Source of the DNA: Zobellia laminariae
GTDB taxonomy: Bacteria; Bacteroidota; Bacteroidia; Flavobacteriales; Flavobacteriaceae
DNA length: 64,000 nucleotides
Direction of reading: 5' to 3'
Assembly: GCF_009725995.1 (NCBI RefSeq)
Contig: NZ_RCNS01000002.1
Location: 1,178,001-1,242,000, forward strand
Shown: positions 34,754 to 44,103 of the stretch, piece by piece
How positions within the stretch are numbered: the stretch's first letter is position 1
How the letters are laid out: each line of letters opens with the position of its first letter
Notes under the pieces: generated by a model
Told to the model about the DNA's origin: nothing
Database searches by the model: none
What the model saw: only the letters and a program-made list of their open reading frames with translations
Position numbers and translations under genes: made by a program

Positions 34754-34897
34754 ATGGGTTACTTATCTCCTCAAATAGAAGTTTTGGCTAGAAAGAAAAA
34801 GCAAGCAGAAAAATCTTTGATCAAGAAAGAACACTCTTGTGGTATATTTCAAGATTACGGTAGTCTAGGCAAAAAAGAAGAGCTAGTTAGAGACTAG
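34754..34897 (+). CDS. Small protein of 47 aa, unknown
   Basis: ATG at 34754 opens a 47-codon frame beginning MGYLSPQIEVLARKKK and ending KKEELVRD. It is highly basic in the first half (Arg-Lys-Lys-Lys) and has one Cys. It has an exact -7 element upstream and codon use like its neighbours. Its TAG shares the tetranucleotide CTAG with the TAG of the convergent dehalogenase gene. No family is recognised. Confidence 0.5.
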   Translation: MGYLSPQIEVLARKKKQAEKSLIKKEHSCGIFQDYGSLGKKEELVRD

Positions 34898-35565
34898 TTT
34901 TTCAAAATTGTTTGGGCAACTTCTAGAATAGTTTGACCTATTAGTTCTGGCGCTCCGTCTAACGGATAAATAGCGTGACCTTCCCGTGCAACAAATGCGG
35001 TTCGTAATCCTGCACGTTTGGCTCCCAAAATATCCCATCCATGCGCGGCAACCATCATGGTGTTTTCTGGTGATGCACTCATTTTACCTAGAACTGCCTT
35101 ATAAGGAGATGCATCAGGTTTATAACTGGCAACCACTTCCACAGACATTATAGCATCAAAATAAGAAGCGATACCTGCAAACTGCAATTGTCCTTTTAAC
35201 AAATTCTCATTGCTATTAGAAAGAGCAACCAATTTGACACCTGCGTCTTTCAAAAGTTTTAGACCTTCTTTTACATCATCATGTGGAGGTAATTTCTTAA
35301 TATTCCCTAAGATTGAATCCAAAGTATCTTCCGACAAATTTTTATCGAATTTTTGCATTGTCATTTTCAGCGTAGCCTTTCCTATTGCGCTAAAATCTTC
35401 ATAATTACCAGTTAAAGTTTCAACTAAGGAGTAATGAAGTAAAGTCCTGAACCACAATGAAAAAGCATGTTTTGAATCTAATGCCTTGTTTATAGCCGAA
35501 GCCAAAGGGTCTAGATTCAAAAGTGTTTCGTTAATGTCAAAAATAAGTAGCTCAGGTTTATTCAT
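34894..35565 (-). CDS. Haloacid dehalogenase, type II
   Basis: 223 aa HAD hydrolase. Motif I FDINETLLNL with nucleophile Asp10, motif II LVALSNSNEN, motif III Lys in YKPDASPYKAVL and motif IV AAHGWDILGAKRAG. Motifs fit the L-2-haloacid dehalogenase group. Stop codon overlaps that of the convergent 47-codon ORF. Confidence 0.9.
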   Translation of the reverse strand: MNKPELLIFDINETLLNLDPLASAINKALDSKHAFSLWFRTLLHYSLVETLTGNYEDFSAIGKATLKMTMQKFDKNLSEDTLDSILGNIKKLPPHDDVKEGLKLLKDAGVKLVALSNSNENLLKGQLQFAGIASYFDAIMSVEVVASYKPDASPYKAVLGKMSASPENTMMVAAHGWDILGAKRAGLRTAFVAREGHAIYPLDGAPELIGQTILEVAQTILKN

Positions 35566-35589
35566 TTTGTTCCGTGTGTTACTTGCAGT

Positions 35590-35856
35590 TCAGTTATTTC
35601 CCTTTTGAATATCGGTTATGAAATGTCTAATTTTCTTAGGTAGATTAGACTCATTAAATTGTGATTCATAAATTCCATCTTCATCCGTAAACTTTACAGT
35701 ATAGGTAAAACCGTCACGCAGTTGGCTGTTATCTTTGCGTTTAACGCTAACTGCCTCAAGCATTTCTTTTTCCTCTTCTTTACCAAGCTTTACTTCTCCC
35801 TCAAAACGCTTGGGAATCGCCGTAAAACCACCTTCTATGTTAATATCGTATTTCAT
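35590..35856 (-). CDS. Emfourin-like protealysin inhibitor
   Basis: 88 aa, one domain: YDINIEGGFTAIPKRFEGEV at the N terminus and DGFTYTVKFTDEDGIYESQFNESNLP. The family named from protealysin operons (emfourin) has this size and binds M4 proteases. The ATG overlaps the stop of the M4 protease gene by one base (TAATG), so translation is probably coupled. No signal peptide, fitting an intracellular inhibitor of an intracellular or specially secreted protease. Confidence 0.75.
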   Translation of the reverse strand: MKYDINIEGGFTAIPKRFEGEVKLGKEEEKEMLEAVSVKRKDNSQLRDGFTYTVKFTDEDGIYESQFNESNLPKKIRHFITDIQKGNN

Positions 35857-36872
35857 TATACAACAATTGGAGTTAGACCTACTTGAGAAAAACTCATACT
35901 GATAGCTTCTACAGCATTTTGAGCTACTTTATCTTCTGAAATTAATTGTTGTGCGGTACTTACCAAAGTTTCTACCATATCATTAAAGTCAGACGTACGC
36001 CAAAGCGCCTTTAGAGTCTCAAACCATATCAATGCACAGTCATCAATACCAATTTCTAAGCAGCACAGATAAAAAGCCTTATTAGGTATCCCTGAATTGA
36101 TATGTACACCCTGGTTGTCTCCCATTCCGTTGTAATAATTATCCATATGGTCTGGCTGCGTATCAAAATCATTTGCGGTACCAGGTGCTTTCATGGAACG
36201 TATAGCAACGCCCGGAAATTCTTCTGTTACCACGCTATCTCCAATCAACCAATCGGCATCAGCAATATCTTGCCCCAAGTATTTTTGTTTGATAATCGTA
36301 CCGAATACATCAGAAAAATGCTCGTTAAGTGCGCCGGGCTGACTTTGGTATTCCAGATTAGCAAAAAACTGGGTTACACCATGTACAAGTTCATGAGCAA
36401 CAACATCTATAGCGCTGGCAAAATCTGTAAATTCTTTACCGTCACCATCACCATATGTCATTTCATCACCATCCCAATACGCATTGTTGTATGCTTCTCC
36501 ATAATGCACGTTGGATATTATATCAAGTCCGTTTCCATCAATAGAATTCAGTCCAAAAGTCTCCTGAAAATATTTGCGAACAAAGCCCGAAGTATCATAT
36601 GCATTATTCACACTTTCGTCCTCTACAGGCTCTTGGCCTTCTTGTCTAACGAGCTTCATACGGTGCTCAAATTGGTTCTGAGAATCGTATACGAAACGCT
36701 CCCCACTCCCTTCTGCTTGGTTACGTAACAACAGATTGTTTAGGCTACTGCGTCTACGTTCCGCAATTCTTCCTGTATCGTTCAAAGCTCTTTTACAACT
36801 TCGGTTGCCATGTTTAGCTAATTTCTCAAGTAAGTACGGTGGAATTATATAGCAATGGGCTTTTGTGCACAT
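35856..36872 (-). CDS. M4 family metallopeptidase, protealysin-like
   Basis: 338 aa. No signal peptide. The N-terminal CYIIPPYLLEKLA is the short propeptide motif of protealysin-like precursors, in contrast to long thermolysin propeptides. Zinc site: HELVH at residues 160-164 and the third ligand Glu184 in GALNEHFSD. HINSGIPNKAFY holds the catalytic His region. A zinc endopeptidase, probably self-activating. It is the first gene of a two-gene unit with its putative inhibitor. Confidence 0.92.
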   Translation of the reverse strand: MCTKAHCYIIPPYLLEKLAKHGNRSCKRALNDTGRIAERRRSSLNNLLLRNQAEGSGERFVYDSQNQFEHRMKLVRQEGQEPVEDESVNNAYDTSGFVRKYFQETFGLNSIDGNGLDIISNVHYGEAYNNAYWDGDEMTYGDGDGKEFTDFASAIDVVAHELVHGVTQFFANLEYQSQPGALNEHFSDVFGTIIKQKYLGQDIADADWLIGDSVVTEEFPGVAIRSMKAPGTANDFDTQPDHMDNYYNGMGDNQGVHINSGIPNKAFYLCCLEIGIDDCALIWFETLKALWRTSDFNDMVETLVSTAQQLISEDKVAQNAVEAISMSFSQVGLTPIVV

Positions 36873-36977
36873 AGAAATAGAATTTAGGGTTTGCGATGTA
36901 ATTTCGCATGTTTTAAGAGCAACTCCAAAAAATAAGCGTTAAGCTTTTAACTAAAATTGATATAACTTACGTCTTAA

Positions 36978-38063
36978 TCAATCTTCGGGAAACAAGCTTT
37001 TATCCAAACCCGGAACTAAACTAAGGGCATTCTTATAATACACTTTTTTCAAAATTTCATCGGGTAAATTAAGACCATACATGGCCCAGAACGCATGATA
37101 TTTCTTATAGTAAGGAAAATACTCGTCATTAGTTTCTAAGACCCTAAAATAGGTAGGGAACTCCTCTGGCTTCCAACTATCCTTTCCAAATAGGATTCGA
37201 TCTTGATACTTTATGAAAAATTCACGTGCATTTTGTGGCTGACGACCTAGCTCTGCAATCACGGCAGCTATACCTACATACATATTAGGCATATCATCTA
37301 GGAAACCGCCCAATTGTTGTAAATCATTAGCATACCAACCCATATGAGCACTAATAAATTTTGTTTTTGGATGTTTTTTGAACACATGGTGTTGCTCATC
37401 TATAATTTGTTGCCATGGTGCAGGGTCTGTGTCTGAACGCTTTCTGCGCGAATGTGTTTTTAGCTCTAACCACCGTTCATTATCTGCATTCATATCATCC
37501 CAAAAGGATTTTGGATCGGCAGAATGAATTAATACGGGAACGCCCAATTCCCCACACTTTGCCCAGATAGGGTCTAAGCGTACATCATCAACCGCCAATC
37601 GCTTACCATCACTATCTACATTTCTAAGCCCTAGACTTTTAAACACCTTTAAACCTCTTGCACCTTTTTTAATATCAGCTTCTAATTGGGCCACGGTCTT
37701 TTCGGTCCAACCGGGTTTTCCAGCCCCATCAAAATCCACATTAGCAAAGACTACAAATCTATTAGGATAGTTTTTGGCAATATTATCTACGCTTTCCGCC
37801 AGTTTGCTCCCTGAACCTCCGCTTAAATTGACCATAATAGCCTCATTCATAGCGTCCATATCTGCTACCAAACCTTTAAGGCTCTGCGCACTCATACTTC
37901 TTTGATGACTATGAATATCTACAAAAGGATATTTCGCTTTTGTCACCTCATGCACCGGAACCACCAAAGTGGATTTTGGATTATACTCTTCAAACCCCAT
38001 TTCCTGAGCAGCTAAACCATTGCAAACCAATAATAATACTGCAAGACTAATTTTTAAATTCAC
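36978..38063 (-). CDS. Exported amidohydrolase family protein
   Basis: 361 aa from a GTG at 38063, followed by a signal peptide (NLKISLAVLLLVCNGLAAQ). The TIM-barrel metal site appears in FVDIHSHQRS (HxH), ISAHMGW and FGKDSW. Related to the amidohydrolase_2/ACMSD-like group of decarboxylases and hydrolases. It overlaps the MocA-like gene by 17 bp and is the last gene of the molybdenum hydroxylase operon. Confidence 0.85.
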   Translation of the reverse strand: MNLKISLAVLLLVCNGLAAQEMGFEEYNPKSTLVVPVHEVTKAKYPFVDIHSHQRSMSAQSLKGLVADMDAMNEAIMVNLSGGSGSKLAESVDNIAKNYPNRFVVFANVDFDGAGKPGWTEKTVAQLEADIKKGARGLKVFKSLGLRNVDSDGKRLAVDDVRLDPIWAKCGELGVPVLIHSADPKSFWDDMNADNERWLELKTHSRRKRSDTDPAPWQQIIDEQHHVFKKHPKTKFISAHMGWYANDLQQLGGFLDDMPNMYVGIAAVIAELGRQPQNAREFFIKYQDRILFGKDSWKPEEFPTYFRVLETNDEYFPYYKKYHAFWAMYGLNLPDEILKKVYYKNALSLVPGLDKSLFPED

Positions 38064-38661
38064 TCTTGTTCTTTAATTGTTTATAATCTTCCTCAGTATC
38101 AACATCGCTAATACGATTTCCTGCAGAAACTGTGATTACAGTGTCCCGCTCTTGCTCTAAAAGATGTTTCGCACCAAAATCTTCATTTAGATTTAATAGC
38201 ATGTCCACATATTTTATTGGAAAAATGGCTGGCACTCCTGCCCTATTTTTATACGCGGTAGCTATGATTCTGTCCGTTTGCTCCACGGATGTAGCAATCA
38301 ATGTATTAAGGTATCTAAAATCGATTAAAGGTTGATCCGCCAACATAATTAATATCCCGTCAAAATCTATATCCGACTTAAGAAGCCATTCGGTTCCACA
38401 AGCAATAGAACCACCTAAACCTGATTGCCAAGCGGTATTTTGAATAAAAATTGCTTTCTCCTTAATTTGAGATTGTATCAATTTAGCATTTGCGCCCAAT
38501 ACAGTGACAACCTCAATTGCATCTGCAGATTTAGCGGTCTGAATAGCATGCCCCAACAAAGTAGTGTCTTTCCAAGAAAGGAGCTGTTTTGGTTTTCCCA
38601 TTCTTGTGGAAGCCCCAGCGGCCAATATTAAAATTGCAATACGATGCGGCGTATTCTTCAT
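38047..38661 (-). CDS. mocA: MocA-like molybdenum cofactor cytidylyltransferase
   Basis: 204 aa nucleotidyltransferase with LAAGASTRMGKPKQLL (nucleotide-binding) near residue 14, and MLADQPLID with the metal-binding Asp. This is the MobA-like family that loads CMP or GMP onto molybdopterin; the neighbouring xanthine-oxidase-type enzyme needs the cytosine dinucleotide form, so MocA is the best assignment. Its ATG overlaps the stop of the XdhC gene (TAATG). Confidence 0.88.
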   Translation of the reverse strand: MKNTPHRIAILILAAGASTRMGKPKQLLSWKDTTLLGHAIQTAKSADAIEVVTVLGANAKLIQSQIKEKAIFIQNTAWQSGLGGSIACGTEWLLKSDIDFDGILIMLADQPLIDFRYLNTLIATSVEQTDRIIATAYKNRAGVPAIFPIKYVDMLLNLNEDFGAKHLLEQERDTVITVSAGNRISDVDTEEDYKQLKNKSEFKN

Positions 38662-39671
38662 TAGGTGTGTATTCTACCCTGCTTATCCTTAAGCATTATA
38701 GGCTCTTTATTTCTTGTAACCGAGAGTATTTCCGAAAGAATGGCCATAGCGATTTCCTGGGCAGTTTCTGCTCCAATATCCAATCCTGCCGGACCATGGA
38801 TTACATCAAAAAAAGCATCTGAGACTTCAGGGTAATTTTCTATGAATTCATTTAGAAGTTTCTCCCTTCGTTTTGCAGGTCCCAACATTCCTAGATACAC
38901 TGGGCGTGATTCTTTAATAGCTAACAAATACTTTAAGTCACGAACATAACTATGTGTCATTAAAACAATTGCAGTTTGTTCATCAATAGAATTAAGGGAT
39001 AACATTTCTGGTTCTTCCGTTAGAAAAAGATTGGCTCCTGGAAAGTCATTTATATTCTTTTCTTCTGCTGCAGAAGCAACAATAGTAACTTCCCAACCCG
39101 TTAAAGAAGCAAAGGAACACAACTGCACCGCATCATGTTCCGCACCAATTATAATCAGTTTAAAACAAGGGTTCATTTGTTGCTCAAATAGCCCCTTCTT
39201 ATCAGTTAGAACTGTATCATTCCGCAATCCAATTTTCTTTCCTCCAAAAACAAAAAACGAACCCAGGCCAGCATCGCTACCTTCACTCTTACTAAAAGAT
39301 GAAATAATTTTAAATTGCTCTCTGCTATTCAATGTGAGCTCAAAGGCTTCAAGAAAAGTCGAGCTTGGAACAAAGGGTTCTATCAATATATAGAGAATGC
39401 CCTCGCAGCCCAATCGATACCGACCATCATAAATCATCATCTTGGAGACATCATCTGCAAAAACAGTTTGCGCCTGTCTAATGATTTCTTTTTCTACGCA
39501 ACCGCCACTAACCGCTCCTATCCTCTTACCGTCCTCACGAATGAGCATACGTACCCCAGGACGACGGTACGAAGAGCCCTCTAAAGCAACGACCGTCGCT
39601 AGGACGGTCTTTTGCTTCTTATTTTTTGCAGCCTTATAGGCTCTAACTATGTTTTTTAATTCATGCGTCAT
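38661..39671 (-). CDS. xdhC: XdhC family molybdoenzyme maturation factor
   Basis: 336 aa with TVVALEGSSYRRPGVRMLIREDGKRIGAVSGGCVEKEI at the N terminus (XdhC/CoxI domain) and a Rossmann-like C-terminal half with LIIIGAEHDAVQL and GLDIGAETAQEIA. It binds the molybdenum cofactor and aids its sulfuration and insertion into xanthine-oxidase-family enzymes. Third gene of the operon. Confidence 0.92.
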   Translation of the reverse strand: MTHELKNIVRAYKAAKNKKQKTVLATVVALEGSSYRRPGVRMLIREDGKRIGAVSGGCVEKEIIRQAQTVFADDVSKMMIYDGRYRLGCEGILYILIEPFVPSSTFLEAFELTLNSREQFKIISSFSKSEGSDAGLGSFFVFGGKKIGLRNDTVLTDKKGLFEQQMNPCFKLIIIGAEHDAVQLCSFASLTGWEVTIVASAAEEKNINDFPGANLFLTEEPEMLSLNSIDEQTAIVLMTHSYVRDLKYLLAIKESRPVYLGMLGPAKRREKLLNEFIENYPEVSDAFFDVIHGPAGLDIGAETAQEIAMAILSEILSVTRNKEPIMLKDKQGRIHT

Positions 39672-39719
39672 ACAAACCGAAATCGATTTAAGAAAGTGAT
39701 TTTATTGGAACCCAATTTA

Positions 39720-41948
39720 CTAGCCCAAAATATCCTCTTCTTTTACCTTCCACAAATCACCCTGTTCTATAAAAGGTTGTTTGTACGCTCTTTTGCCCGT
39801 TGCTGCCTTAAGTGCATTGGCTACTGCTCCTCCTGCTGGCGGTAATGTTGGCTCTCCTAACCCTGTTGGAGAAAGTTCATTTTGTACTAAATGAGTTTCC
39901 ACAACTGCTGCGTCTTTCATACGGCCCAAACGATATTTATCGTAATTGTTAGCTGTAGGCACTCCATTTTCAAAGCCGAAACTACCATACATACTATGGC
40001 CAATTCCATCTACAATACCTCCTTCAATCTGGTTTAGTGCGCCCAATGGGTTTACTACAATACCACAATCTACTATACAAGTCACTTTTTTGACCACTGG
40101 TAGCCCATTTTCAATCTGTACGTCCGCAACTTCTGCAACATGGGTATTATGGCAATAATACGCTACAAACCCTTGATAAGTTCCTTTAGGCTGTTTACCC
40201 CAACCAGATTTATCAACGGCCATTTTTATTACGTTCTGCATACGCTCCGCCGAATACTGAATTCGCTCATCTTCGGTACCTTTTACTTTTTCTAAAAGGT
40301 CTAGACGCATTTTAATTTTATCAACTTCCATTTCCTCGGCAAGTTCATCAAAGAAACTCTGCTCTGCATAGGCCAAAAAGTTCGTATACGGTGCGCGCCA
40401 TGCGCCAGTAGTAATGTTACTCTTATAATTAGCTACATCTACCTGATAATTTTCTACGGCACCTGCAGGAAAGAAATTCGGAATTAATCCGTACATGTTT
40501 CCGTTAATGGCCGCTTCTTTTAATTGGTAGCCTGTTAACTGACCATCTTTTATAGCTGCTTTAATTCTATATTTTATTGCAGGTCTGTACACGCCGGTAG
40601 ACATATCATCCTCTCGTGAAGAGACCATTTTTATAGGCTTTCTAATGGCATCACTGATTTCTGCTGCTTCATAAACAAAATCACCATAAAGTCTTCTTCC
40701 AAAACCACCACCCATGCGGGTCATCTCTAAATGAATATCTTCAACATCTCTACCCAAAAGTTCCGCAACGGTATTCGCTGCATCTTCAGGAGTTTGTATC
40801 GGTCCTACCAAATGTATTTTTTCATCGGTTACATTGGCAAAGAAGTTCATAGGCTCCATACAGTTATGAGGCAAGAAAGGCGACTCATAGGTACGCTCCA
40901 AAACCTTATCTGCCGTAGCAAAAGCTTTATTAACATCACCATCTTTTCTCATGGTAACAAAATCCTTACCGTCTAGAAGAGCTGTTAATTTCTCATCATG
41001 AAACTCAGTGCTTTCTAAAGGTGTAGCATCTGACCAAACGGCTTTAATAACTTTTTTTCCTTTAAAAGCATCCCAAGTAGTCTTTGCCAAAACAACAACT
41101 TTACCGCTGCCACTTAATTGGGCCGTCCAATTTACTTTTTCACCACCTAAAAGTGCTTTTGCTTTATCTCCAATCTGAATCACATCAACTACACCGGGCA
41201 ATGCTTTAGCCTCAGTGGCATCAAAAGAAACCAATTCTTGTCCAAATGCAGGCGGTCTAAGTACGGAAGCATAAAGCATTCCTTCTTCCTTATAATCAAT
41301 TCCAAATAATGGTTGACCCGTAACAATTTTATCAATATCTACATTACGTCTGTCGGTACCTATAATTTTATAGTCCTTCGGTTCTTTTAAAACCGCATTT
41401 TCAGGAACTTCCAAAACAGCGGCCTCATCTACAACATCACCATAGGTTAGTGTTTCTCCAGCTTTATTGGTAATTACACCCTCACTTACCGTAAGTTCAG
41501 AAGCATCCACACTCCAACGTGCAGCAGCAGCATTCACTAACATTTGTTTTGCCGTAGCACCTGTTTGACGGAGTGCATCCCATCCAAAACGAATGGACTG
41601 GCTACCACCGGCAACTTGTCTTGTATAGTTTTTGGTATCAAGAACCCCTTGTTGCACATATACATTATCCCAAGAAACATCTAATTCTTCGGCAATAATC
41701 ATGGGCATTGAGGTCTTTACCCCTTGTCCAATTTCAGGATTTGGCGAAAAGATAGTCACCGCCCCGTTTTTGGCTATTTTTATAAAAGCATTAAAATCGT
41801 TATAATTCAAATCCGCCAAATCTACAGGCGGTTTTACATCAGATTTACATGCGGTAAAAAGGTTAAAGCCTATTAAAAGGCCACCGCTCGCCAGTGATGA
41901 CGTTCGTAAAAAATTTCTTCTACTAAATTGTATGGATGATTTTGACAT
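39720..41948 (-). CDS. Molybdenum-containing aldehyde/isoquinoline oxidoreductase, large subunit (IorB-like)
   Basis: 742 aa with a twin-arginine signal (SRRNFLRTSSLASGG), so exported folded. Mo-binding domains follow: IFSPNPEIGQGVKTSMPMI, RMGGGFGRRLYGDFVYEAA (Mo-site region) and GLGEPTLPPAGGAVANAL near the C terminus with the conserved catalytic Glu (GLGEP). This split-domain layout is that of the isoquinoline 1-oxidoreductase/aldehyde dehydrogenase family. Substrate not deducible. 48 bp before the XdhC gene. Confidence 0.93.
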   Translation of the reverse strand: MSKSSIQFSRRNFLRTSSLASGGLLIGFNLFTACKSDVKPPVDLADLNYNDFNAFIKIAKNGAVTIFSPNPEIGQGVKTSMPMIIAEELDVSWDNVYVQQGVLDTKNYTRQVAGGSQSIRFGWDALRQTGATAKQMLVNAAAARWSVDASELTVSEGVITNKAGETLTYGDVVDEAAVLEVPENAVLKEPKDYKIIGTDRRNVDIDKIVTGQPLFGIDYKEEGMLYASVLRPPAFGQELVSFDATEAKALPGVVDVIQIGDKAKALLGGEKVNWTAQLSGSGKVVVLAKTTWDAFKGKKVIKAVWSDATPLESTEFHDEKLTALLDGKDFVTMRKDGDVNKAFATADKVLERTYESPFLPHNCMEPMNFFANVTDEKIHLVGPIQTPEDAANTVAELLGRDVEDIHLEMTRMGGGFGRRLYGDFVYEAAEISDAIRKPIKMVSSREDDMSTGVYRPAIKYRIKAAIKDGQLTGYQLKEAAINGNMYGLIPNFFPAGAVENYQVDVANYKSNITTGAWRAPYTNFLAYAEQSFFDELAEEMEVDKIKMRLDLLEKVKGTEDERIQYSAERMQNVIKMAVDKSGWGKQPKGTYQGFVAYYCHNTHVAEVADVQIENGLPVVKKVTCIVDCGIVVNPLGALNQIEGGIVDGIGHSMYGSFGFENGVPTANNYDKYRLGRMKDAAVVETHLVQNELSPTGLGEPTLPPAGGAVANALKAATGKRAYKQPFIEQGDLWKVKEEDILG

Positions 41949-42005
41949 GAACAGTATATTATAGAATTGCGGCTTTTGGTTTTTTCAAAAGCGTAATAGT
42001 ATTTT

Positions 42006-42467
42006 TTAAGCCATTTTTTCAGCAGCTACGCCTACCGCTTTCTTAATACGGTTATAAGCGGCACATCTACAAATGTTACCGTTCATTGCGTCTTTGATCT
42101 CTTCTTCAGTTGGGCTAGGGTTTTTAGCTAGAAAAGCGGAAGCGGTCATCATTTGACCTGCTTGGCAGTAACCACATTGCGGAACATCTACCTCTTTCCA
42201 AGCCTGTTGTACCGGATGTGAACCATCTTCGGAAAGACCTTCTATAGTTGTAATACTCATACCTGCTACGGATGCTACGGGCAAGGAACAACTTCGTGTG
42301 GCGTTTCCATCAACATGAACCGTACAGGCACCACATTGTGCTATACCACAACCAAATTTTGTACCTACCATATTTAAATGGTCTCGTAAAACCCATAATA
42401 ATGGGGTGTCTTCACTAGCTTCTACCGTATGGGCTTTTCCGTTTACCGTTAGTTGATACGTTGGCAT
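42006..42467 (-). CDS. 2Fe-2S subunit of molybdenum hydroxylase (IorA-like)
   Basis: 153 aa. N-terminal plant-type [2Fe-2S] ferredoxin motif GTKFGCGIAQCGACTVHVDG with a fourth Cys in CSLPVA, and a C-terminal helical 2Fe-2S domain with PQCGYCQAGQ and NICRCAAYN. No FAD subunit gene exists here, as expected for IorAB-type enzymes that pass electrons to a cytochrome. First gene of the operon. Confidence 0.93.
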   Translation of the reverse strand: MPTYQLTVNGKAHTVEASEDTPLLWVLRDHLNMVGTKFGCGIAQCGACTVHVDGNATRSCSLPVASVAGMSITTIEGLSEDGSHPVQQAWKEVDVPQCGYCQAGQMMTASAFLAKNPSPTEEEIKDAMNGNICRCAAYNRIKKAVGVAAEKMA

Positions 42468-42796
42468 AAATATCGTTTTAGTTTTGTTTCTTTATTAAGA
42501 TACTTACAAGGTATTAAAATTTTAACTTTTCGTCGGTACTTTAACTTTTCCTTTGGTCTTTTAAAAACTAGGTCTAATCTCATATTTACATCTTTTTTTT
42601 ACGCTCCTTTTAAGGAATATTTACTTTGATATAAAATCGAATTATCATTTTCCTTTAAATAGGACTCCCTTTTTTTAGAAAAAAGTTTTTTGACGCTTGA
42701 CTTTAGGCCTTAACAATAATTAACATCTTTTTTTATCGCCTCCATACTTTAAATCGAAAATTAGCGTTGTGATGGTTGAACGTAAAAATCACGAAA
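42468..42796. other. 329-bp divergent intergenic region
   Basis: Between the 2Fe-2S subunit gene and the vWA lipoprotein gene. TACCTTG on the minus strand (42507-42513) is one T short of the -7 consensus and 40 bp before the subunit start. Otherwise AT-rich with poly-T runs. No ORF seen. Confidence 0.45.
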
Positions 42797-43882
42797 ATGA
42801 ATTCCTTCTTAAAACTTGTTATGTTTTTTCTATCTATCTCTTTATTTGTTTCCTGTGGGAATGCAGATGATGATGTAAATTATGCCTTAAATACAAGTGA
42901 TGGATTTGGACAAGGACAACCTGTTGACAACTGCCTTGACTTGGGTGAAAATGATTTAATTCTATCCATTCAGGATCAGTACACTACAGACCCTGGTAAA
43001 GTTTCTATTTTCTTTAAAGTTTCCAATAGCGATGGAAGTCCAGTTTCAGGATTGACCGCTGATCAATTTACTATTTACGAACAAGGTAGAAACGATGATT
43101 GTTTCAATACCATTTCAACTTCAGAATCTAACGCAAGAATTTCTCCTAACGAGCAAATTTTTTCAAGTAATACTTTATTAATTTTAGATTTAAGTAATAG
43201 TGTTTTACAAAGTAGCCTAGAAGAATTAAAAACAGCTAGTACAAGTTTTGTTAACACTGTTATGCCAGAAACAACACAAGAATCTTATAAAATGGCCATC
43301 TATTGGTTTGATGGCGAAGATGTTCTACACGAGCTAAACCCTTTGACTTCTGAAAAATCAGAATTGACTGAAGCTATTGCTACGATTAACAAGGATATAA
43401 GTAGCGATGTTTCTACAGACCTTTATGGAGCTGTTATTAAATCTACTGATATCGCTACAGAACTTTTGAACGCAAGTACGCAAGGTGATAAAATTGGAGC
43501 TGCTTCAGTAGTTATCTTTACCGATGGTAAAGATCAAGCATCTCGTTATTCAAAAGATTCCGCACAGAAAAAGGTTGATACCGCAGACCCAAATATTTCT
43601 TTTTTCACTATTGGTTTAGGTTCTGAGATAGATACGGAAGCTTTAACAGCTATTGGAAAAACTTCTAGTGAGTTTGCTGCTAATAAAGAAGAACTGGAAG
43701 AAACGTTCAATAGAATTTCTGACCTGGTTTCAGAAAGAGCTAGCAGTTTTTATCTTTTTGAATACTGTAGTCCTAAAAGAGGTGGCGACAATAATCTAGC
43801 CATCCAAGTAAACAAAGGAAGCTTACAAGGTGCTGTTCAGACCAAATTTAATGCTGACGGATTTACCGGAGGCTGCGAATAG
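42797..43882 (+). CDS. vWA-domain lipoprotein
   Basis: 361 aa from the ATG at 42797, which opens the signal and lipobox LFVSC (Cys20). A TTG seven codons upstream is not needed. A von Willebrand factor A domain covers about residues 110-320: LLILDLSNSVLQSS (MIDAS Asp-x-Ser-x-Ser variant), IYWFDGEDVLHEL and VVIFTDGKDQA. Probably a surface or periplasmic adhesion or assembly factor. Monocistronic with a terminator 24 bp after the stop. Confidence 0.82.
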   Translation: MNSFLKLVMFFLSISLFVSCGNADDDVNYALNTSDGFGQGQPVDNCLDLGENDLILSIQDQYTTDPGKVSIFFKVSNSDGSPVSGLTADQFTIYEQGRNDDCFNTISTSESNARISPNEQIFSSNTLLILDLSNSVLQSSLEELKTASTSFVNTVMPETTQESYKMAIYWFDGEDVLHELNPLTSEKSELTEAIATINKDISSDVSTDLYGAVIKSTDIATELLNASTQGDKIGAASVVIFTDGKDQASRYSKDSAQKKVDTADPNISFFTIGLGSEIDTEALTAIGKTSSEFAANKEELEETFNRISDLVSERASSFYLFEYCSPKRGGDNNLAIQVNKGSLQGAVQTKFNADGFTGGCE

Positions 43883-43905
43883 TTAGTAAAACTCCAGAAA
43901 AAAAT

Positions 43906-43938
43906 AAAAAAAGACACCTAAAATAGGTGTCTTTTTTT
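43906..43938 (+). terminator. Intrinsic terminator
   Basis: Perfect 15-bp stem (AAAAAAAGACACCTA and its complement) with an AAA loop, followed by T-run. Confidence 0.92.
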
Positions 43939-44103
43939 ATGACCTCTTTTTAAACACAAAACACTACAAATCAAATGATTGATATTAATCTCATCGTATT
44001 TTAATAACCGTTAGTCGAGAATGTTAATAGCCTTTAACATCCAATTGCGCACCAACTTCGTATTACTAATGAGTCAAAATACTTTATAACAAAACATTTG
44101 AAA

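Noticed and set aside
36102..36728. 208-codon plus-strand open frame
   Set aside because: It is antisense to the M4 protease gene, which carries a complete zinc site; the translation shows no domain.
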